The notes beneath the pieces were generated by a model. The model saw only the letters and a list, made by a program, of their open reading frames with translations. It had not been told where the DNA came from and made no database searches. A stretch of DNA of 64,000 bases, taken from contig JAQOOI010000021.1 in assembly GCA_028554645.1 (NCBI GenBank), forward strand, positions 186,001 through 250,000, in the 5' to 3' direction. Below, one piece after another: positions 59,279 through 64,000 of the stretch; the first letter of the stretch is position 1, and each line of letters starts with the position of its first letter. The position numbers and the translations under genes are program-made. Source of the DNA: Omphalotus guepiniiformis (lineage: Eukaryota; Basidiomycota; Agaricomycetes; Agaricales; Omphalotaceae).

Positions 59279-60621
59279 TCACCATTTCGGTTCTAGCCAC
59301 CACTCGCAAGGTATACCACCACCTAACATTCCGGTTCCTGCTGTCTTCGGCAATTGAACAGCCAACGTAAGTTTCCCCATCGCCTTTTGGTCTGAACTCG
59401 GGTCGCTCCTCTTGTTAGATGAACTCATCGTGATCTGGTTCAGTGACGGTAAAGACATCGAAACGACACGTAGTAGCCTGTCGAACGAACGATGGTGAAT
59501 ACGGAACGGAGAATCCGATATGTGTATATGCTCCAACTTGTTGAAGTTGTTGATTATGGGAAACAAATTTAGCATCATCGAAATACGAGCTAAGGATCGA
59601 AATTCGGTGTCACCGATTAATTGAAGGTGAGTGACGTCTTGACATGGGGATACCCAAGCTGCAAAAACCGGAGGTAGTCATAGTCAGTGTTGTTCACTTA
59701 AAAATCATCGAAATAGAACTTACTTGTACCCGCACCCACTGAATGTACATAGGTATATACTCCAAGCGCAAGATGCGTGAGCTGAGACACAAATTCCATG
59801 CTCTGAATCATTTCGCATGTACTCTGGCTCAGAGACGCCCAAAATCTTGGGCGCAGACCAAAATATCGCAGTTGAGATAAATTCAACAAATGCGGAGAAG
59901 CTAAGAGCTGAATGAGAGCTCTCTCATCGCAATCTTCCAGATATAGCCGTTCCAGAACGATGGGGGTAACGTGGTGATTGCATTGATCATCATCAGGAAT
60001 CGTCTGCGGAGTCCCAGCAAATGAGGAACTTTCCCATCCAACAATACCTCTCAGAGTGAGAGCTGTTAGATAAGGCGTGTACATGCTCAGACCTTGAAGA
60101 AGGTCTGATATAAGGTGTGAATGGAAGTGGTAGTTCTCGAGCACGAGGTGCTCCAAGAATGGATTTCTTTTCAGGATTGTGAGCAGGCGAGGGAAGTTAT
60201 CTATGTGATCGACCGTTCCATATAAATCGATGCGAAGATATCTGAGTTTTGTGAAAGGTGGCGAGAGATCTCCACATCTCCAACAATGACCACATCCCTG
60301 AGTCAGTCGAAGCGTGAGCCCTTGTACAAGGGATACAATCGCTTCATTGCCATGAAACGCAGTACGAAAGCTTGCGATTCGAGGTGGTAATTGCGACATC
60401 ATCTTTTTAAGCTGTTCTTTTGTCTCACATCGAAGATCCCGCATATCGAGTGTTACATGTCGAAAGAGATGGTATCTGCTCCGTGGGAGCCAGGAGTGGC
60501 AAACAAGAGAACAGGATACGAGAGAGCATCGTGAGTCTTGAAGCTCATCTATCACAAGGTCGACAATCTCTGGTGGTAATATAGAAGATCTGAGCTTTTT
60601 GCGGCCAGTAATACGACCCAT
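59279..60621 (-). CDS. F-box / leucine-rich-repeat-like protein
   Basis: ATG at 60619-60621. The N-terminus SILPPEIVDLVIDEL...VSCSLVCHSWLPRSRYHLFR is the F-box pattern of basidiomycete proteins (LPxEI, L/SCSLVCxxW, R..LF). It is followed by irregular LRR-like segments (LRYLRIDL, LEHLVLENYHF, LTALTLRG, LERLYLED, LRYFGL, LTHLAL, LEHIHI). One intron at about 59659-59725 joins the two exons (GTxWVSPCQDVTHLQLIG follows). It ends EWWLEPKW* at 59279. About 425 residues. The F-box would bind Skp1 in an SCF ubiquitin ligase and the LRR part would bind the target. Such genes are very numerous in Agaricomycetes, and the substrate is unknown. The gene is intact. Confidence 0.88.
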
Positions 60622-61206
60622 GGTTTTCCGTCCGAGTCGAGCGCTTGAAATGGACCGAGAAGGTCAGGTGGCACTTCTTGTAGAAAGAGTTTTAGTTTTC
60701 ACCTGAAAATTTTGGATAGCTTCTGCATCAAAGGAAAACGTATTCGATAACTGGTACTTGGACATTCCTTCTGAGATTGACTCCGCAGCATAATCACAGA
60801 CGGCATTGAAAGAAAAATGTGTAGGCGCCTGTCCTTTGAGTGGTCAAGAGACGCAGGTTCTTTGTATGATTGAAGCTAGGTTTAAGTATGTCTCTGGTCC
60901 AAAGTCTGCGCTGTGTGAGCAATAAGATGATGCTTGCTTGTTTGAACGGACCTTCTTTGTCTGAGTCTACCAGGTAGGTCGAGTTCTGAAGAACAAGTTG
61001 AATTGAAAGAACGATCACAGAGAACCCGCATGCATGATCACGATCAATCGTCTGACTAAGACTTGTTCCCAGCGTCTCTTGAGCGTCTCTTTCGCAGCTC
61101 AAACTCGTGACTGGCTCTTACGCTCTCTACTGTTCCGATTAAACTTGGGAAAGAAAACACATTCAAGCAGGATATCTCATTCGAACAGATGTATACGATG
61201 CTATTG
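60622..61206. other. Intergenic region
   Basis: Promoter side of the F-box gene and 3' side of Rossmann paralogue 2. No coding exon visible. Confidence 0.4.
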
Positions 61207-62578
61207 TCATACCTCTTTGAGGGCTACCTCAATCTCCTCTGGAAGTGAATCAAAGATACGCGTCTTCTCAGAATACTCCGGTGACCAGCCGAGTTTAGCA
61301 AGCCTTTCAGCTCTACAAAATGTACTGCCGCCGAAAACTGAGGATCCGACTTGATAATGATCAGATTGGATGAGATGCAATGATACAAATCAACTTACAG
61401 ATGCCTACAGAATCTGCAACTGCCTGTGGTAAGGGTTGCGAGCCACCTCTTTGCACTGCGCCATTCTTATGTAGAACCTATCATAGTATTAGGATACCAT
61501 CTCGATAGATAAGGAAGGCGAATGCTGCGGCCGGTGCGGGCTTACATCTCCTATGATGGCTGCATAATTTTGCATCGAGATCAGATTCTTTGATACCACG
61601 AAATCTGCGCATATGATTCGTGAACAAACCTTTCGTGAAGTCGTGAAATATGTCTTACAGAAACCGTTTTCGCCCTCATCCGCAGTTCCTGCTAGGGCTG
61701 CCTTAAACACAGTAGTTACCGCGGAACCGACATCCTTGAGATGAATATCGTTGGCAACATTCCTCCCTGCACCAAACGTACCCGCCTGACCTGCTGCCTT
61801 AGCTAGGTTGATGAAAAGTCGATGAGCAAGGGAGATCTTTTGCAATCCTAATCAATACTATGAGTATGATCACGGTCTGAAACGGGTACAAACACAGCAC
61901 CTGCCCCAACGCCTGTTCAAAGGTTAAAAGAGTTTAACTTTAACTCAATCAGAGTGAGCAAGCATGCGGCCTCGTACCATATACAAGCCCAGGCATTACA
62001 ATTATAGTACGGATGGGCGTTTGTTTGTCTATCCCAGCAGCAGCGATTTCAAGGCATGCCCCCAAGAGTGCTGGGTTTTCGCAATCGGATAGTTTGAACT
62101 CGGTGTCCTTCCATATCTTCTCAGGTGTAAGAAGTTCTCCGTTTGCACCATCTCCTGTAATCCCGGTACCGGACATGTGGATGTAAAGAGGAGGATTATC
62201 TGGCTTGCTCGAGGAGCGTTTCCTGAGGCCTTCCAAAGTAGCTAGTGCGATGAAGTTCTCCGAGTCAGTCGTCAAGGCAGACTTGTATGGAAAAGATTTG
62301 ACGATAGCAGATATACTTTGCAAATGCCCTCCAAGCGCGACATTGATCACGATATCAGCCTTCTTTGCTTGCTCTTCCACAACTGCACTATCTGTAATGT
62401 CACCCTCAACGGCAACGATCTTGGGATGGATTGCTTGAAGCTGAGAAACTCGTTCCGTAGTTGCATTTCGAATCAATGCAGTTAAAGGATAATCAGGATA
62501 TTGGGACGCTAAAGCCACTAAGACTTCGCCTCCAACATACCCTGTAGCTCCAAGTAAGAAAATTGCGGGTTTGCTCAT
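61207..62578 (-). CDS. NAD(P)-binding Rossmann-fold protein, paralogue 2
   Basis: ATG at 62576-62578 (MSKPAIFLLGATGYVGGEVL); more upstream in-frame codons exist but this start places the GATGYVGG loop at residues 10-17, as in the paralogue at 15909-17301. It continues RNATTERVSQLQAIHPK, ADIVINVALGGHLQSISAI and ENFIALATLEGLRKR; later exons give PPLYIHMSGTGITGD, IRTIIVMPGLVYG, AKAAGQAGTFGAGRNVAN and HLKDVGSAVTTVFKA. The C-terminus GWSPEYSEKTRIFDSLPEE-IEVALKEV* ends at 61207. About six exons. It belongs to the same atypical reductase family as paralogue 1. Reaction unknown. About 25 residues after ADIVIN are present here but missing in paralogue 1. Confidence 0.82.
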
Positions 62579-63412
62579 GAATAAGTGACCGAGGGTAACA
62601 ACGAGGATCAAAAAGGGCTGGAGGTGAAACGCAATAACTTGAATAAGATGATCATGAAATATTTTCTCACTCCCCAACTTGCTTACTGAGCACTTTCCCA
62701 TGGATTTCCGGAATACGGTTATCCGGGATAAAGGTGCCAATCTAATCAGTATCAGTAAGTACAAGGATCAACGTCGGGAACCTCTACGCGCTTGCTTCGG
62801 GTTCCCTGTTTTTCTGGCATGCTCTTCACTGTTTCAGTCTGTCCTTAGGTCTATTCCAACAATATCTTGTTGAATTCAGGGTCCAGGACAGCATCAGGGG
62901 ATGAGGTGATCATGAACAAGCTGAGATTGAACTGAATTTTGAACTTGGACTCTGCACGTATATTATCTAGTCAGTTGTTGTGAGCTCTACTTTTCCTTGA
63001 AAATAAGGATGTTACATGCGGAAATGATATTAACTCTGAATTGACCTGAGCCCAAGTATCTCTGATTACTGGTTCATTATTTGGATTTCAGTGCCTAGGT
63101 GACTTGTTGTTAGGAAATTTAGTTGCTCTCATCATGACAATGCATATCCTGAATGTCCAGCAAGGAAGTTCTGACAAATCTGAATCTTGACCAGACTAAG
63201 GCTTAGAATAAGCAAATCGCTGCAGCTCAAGAACAGGACAACCTGTAGCAATTATTGTTTTCGACAGTACTTCATTGATAGCGCGCACACCTTGTGTTAT
63301 ATCTACTTCAACACATGATTATCTGAATCCGTGAGGAATCATACATGTAATGAGATGACGAAGGTAAAAACTAGCTATCTGCAGAAGGCACCGCAGCACT
63401 CCAGCACAAACA
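62579..63412. other. Intergenic region
   Basis: No coding exon or RNA gene seen. Confidence 0.4.
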
Positions 63413-64000
63413 TCATTGCCCAGTAAGCTCCCCCTTACCCTCCCAGAAGCTAGAATGGTATGATTCTTAGCAGGACATACAATAAACAACTTACATGTCA
63501 CTGACCTGCACCTATCAAGTAGCGCACTACTGGTAGTGATGGATTCCACCAATGGTTGGCTGCTTGTGGTCTCATTGAATAGCATTTCCGTATTCCCATA
63601 AACAAATTCATTCCAACTAGGGACAATATTTGCCGCAACCTTGTCATTGGGATTCAAGTTGACCACAAACGACAAGAAGGACTCGGAAAATGCGTTTTGG
63701 AATTGCACGTTAGGGAATGCGAGAATTGAATTCCTGAACATCACCGTTTGAGTTGAGTTGAGTAAAATGGGAAAACGATACCAACGTTGGGAAGTAGAAT
63801 CCCACATCCATTCCATGTGTCGCAGGAGGTATGCCAAACTCACCCTTACAAAAGGATATTAGTTGTCTAATTAACAAGAACATTCGAGGGAGGGACCCAC
63901 CTTGAATGCAATACTGCCTTCGAATGCTCTCAATAGATAATAGGTAGGACAAATAAATATAGCTGCACCCAAAGACATCAGTCGTGGTGCCTCAATGGAG
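63413..64000 (-). CDS. Type B carboxylesterase/lipase, C-terminal part
   Basis: The gene enters from the right edge; only the 3' exons are inside. They read GEFGIPPATHGMDVGFYFP, where the His in ATHG(M/D)D is the catalytic His of the Ser-Glu-His triad, then AFPNVQFQNAFSESFLSFVV, NLNPNDKVAANIVPSWNEFV and EMLFNETTSSQPLVESI. The last exon, joined over an intron at about 63442-63503, gives DRC-SFWEGKGELTGQ* ending at 63413. LNP, the (C)xFW and ALTGQ-like ending are typical of secreted fungal carboxylesterases. The catalytic Ser lies outside the window. Substrate not predictable. Confidence 0.85.

Overview
This is a window from a filamentous basidiomycete nuclear genome, most likely an Agaricomycete and probably a wood or litter decomposer. 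The evidence is very intron-dense genes (introns of about 47-70 nt with GT..AG ends), a class II lignin-type peroxidase with a complete Mn(II) site, a basidiomycete-type multi-pass membrane protein, an etherase-like GST and nuclear tRNA genes that all carry introns. Genes are loosely spaced and separated by long stretches of repeat-derived DNA. Exon joins were read by eye, so individual intron boundaries are models.

Layout. 1-2792 (+): 3' part of an NRPS-like adenylation-thiolation-reductase gene, convergent with a cytochrome P450 (3515-5753, -). 5754-8357: no gene; contains a diverged tandem repeat. 8358-9773 (+): seven-TM protein. 12143-13837 (-): manganese peroxidase-type class II peroxidase. 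15909-17301 (-): NAD(P)-binding Rossmann protein, with a diverged paralogue at 61207-62578 (-). 17569-19082: a tRNA-Glu gene split by a 5'-truncated non-LTR retrotransposon (LINE). 19582-22126 (-): secreted FAD-linked (BBE-like) oxidase. 23980-25970: a tRNA-Ile gene split by a second LINE with a long reverse transcriptase ORF. 27090-28400: one arm of a dispersed inverted duplication (other arm 50110-51990). 28604-28703: intact tRNA-Glu. 28965-30563 (-): class I/II aminotransferase. 31672-33790 (+): RTA1-like membrane protein. 34908-35479: a CACTA-type foldback element. 36926-40769 (+): alcohol oxidase-type GMC oxidoreductase with micro-exons. 41518-41980 (-): small respiratory subunit resembling Cox8/COX7c. 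44688-47238 (+): second P450. 47610-47738 (-) and 48182-48276 (+): intact tRNA-Ile and tRNA-Glu. 52718-53658 (+): secreted Pro/Asn repeat protein. 55105-55186 (-): tRNA-Ala. 55903-57781 (+): secreted amidase; 57858-58653 (-): GST; 59279-60621 (-): F-box protein; 63413 to the window end (-): 3' part of a carboxylesterase.

Functionally the genes are mostly oxidative and hydrolytic accessory enzymes (peroxidase, alcohol oxidase, FAD oxidase, two P450s, GST, esterase, amidase), which fits degradation and detoxification of plant-derived aromatics. The A-T-R gene next to a P450 could be a small metabolite locus, but no full cluster is evident.

The most notable finding is that two related LINEs in this window each interrupt a tRNA gene, of different identity, in the same relative orientation (LINE antisense to the tRNA, LINE 3' tail facing the tRNA 5' part). 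Uninterrupted paralogues of both tRNAs are present in the same window as empty-site references. This suggests a tRNA-gene-targeted non-LTR retrotransposon family in a mushroom-forming fungus.
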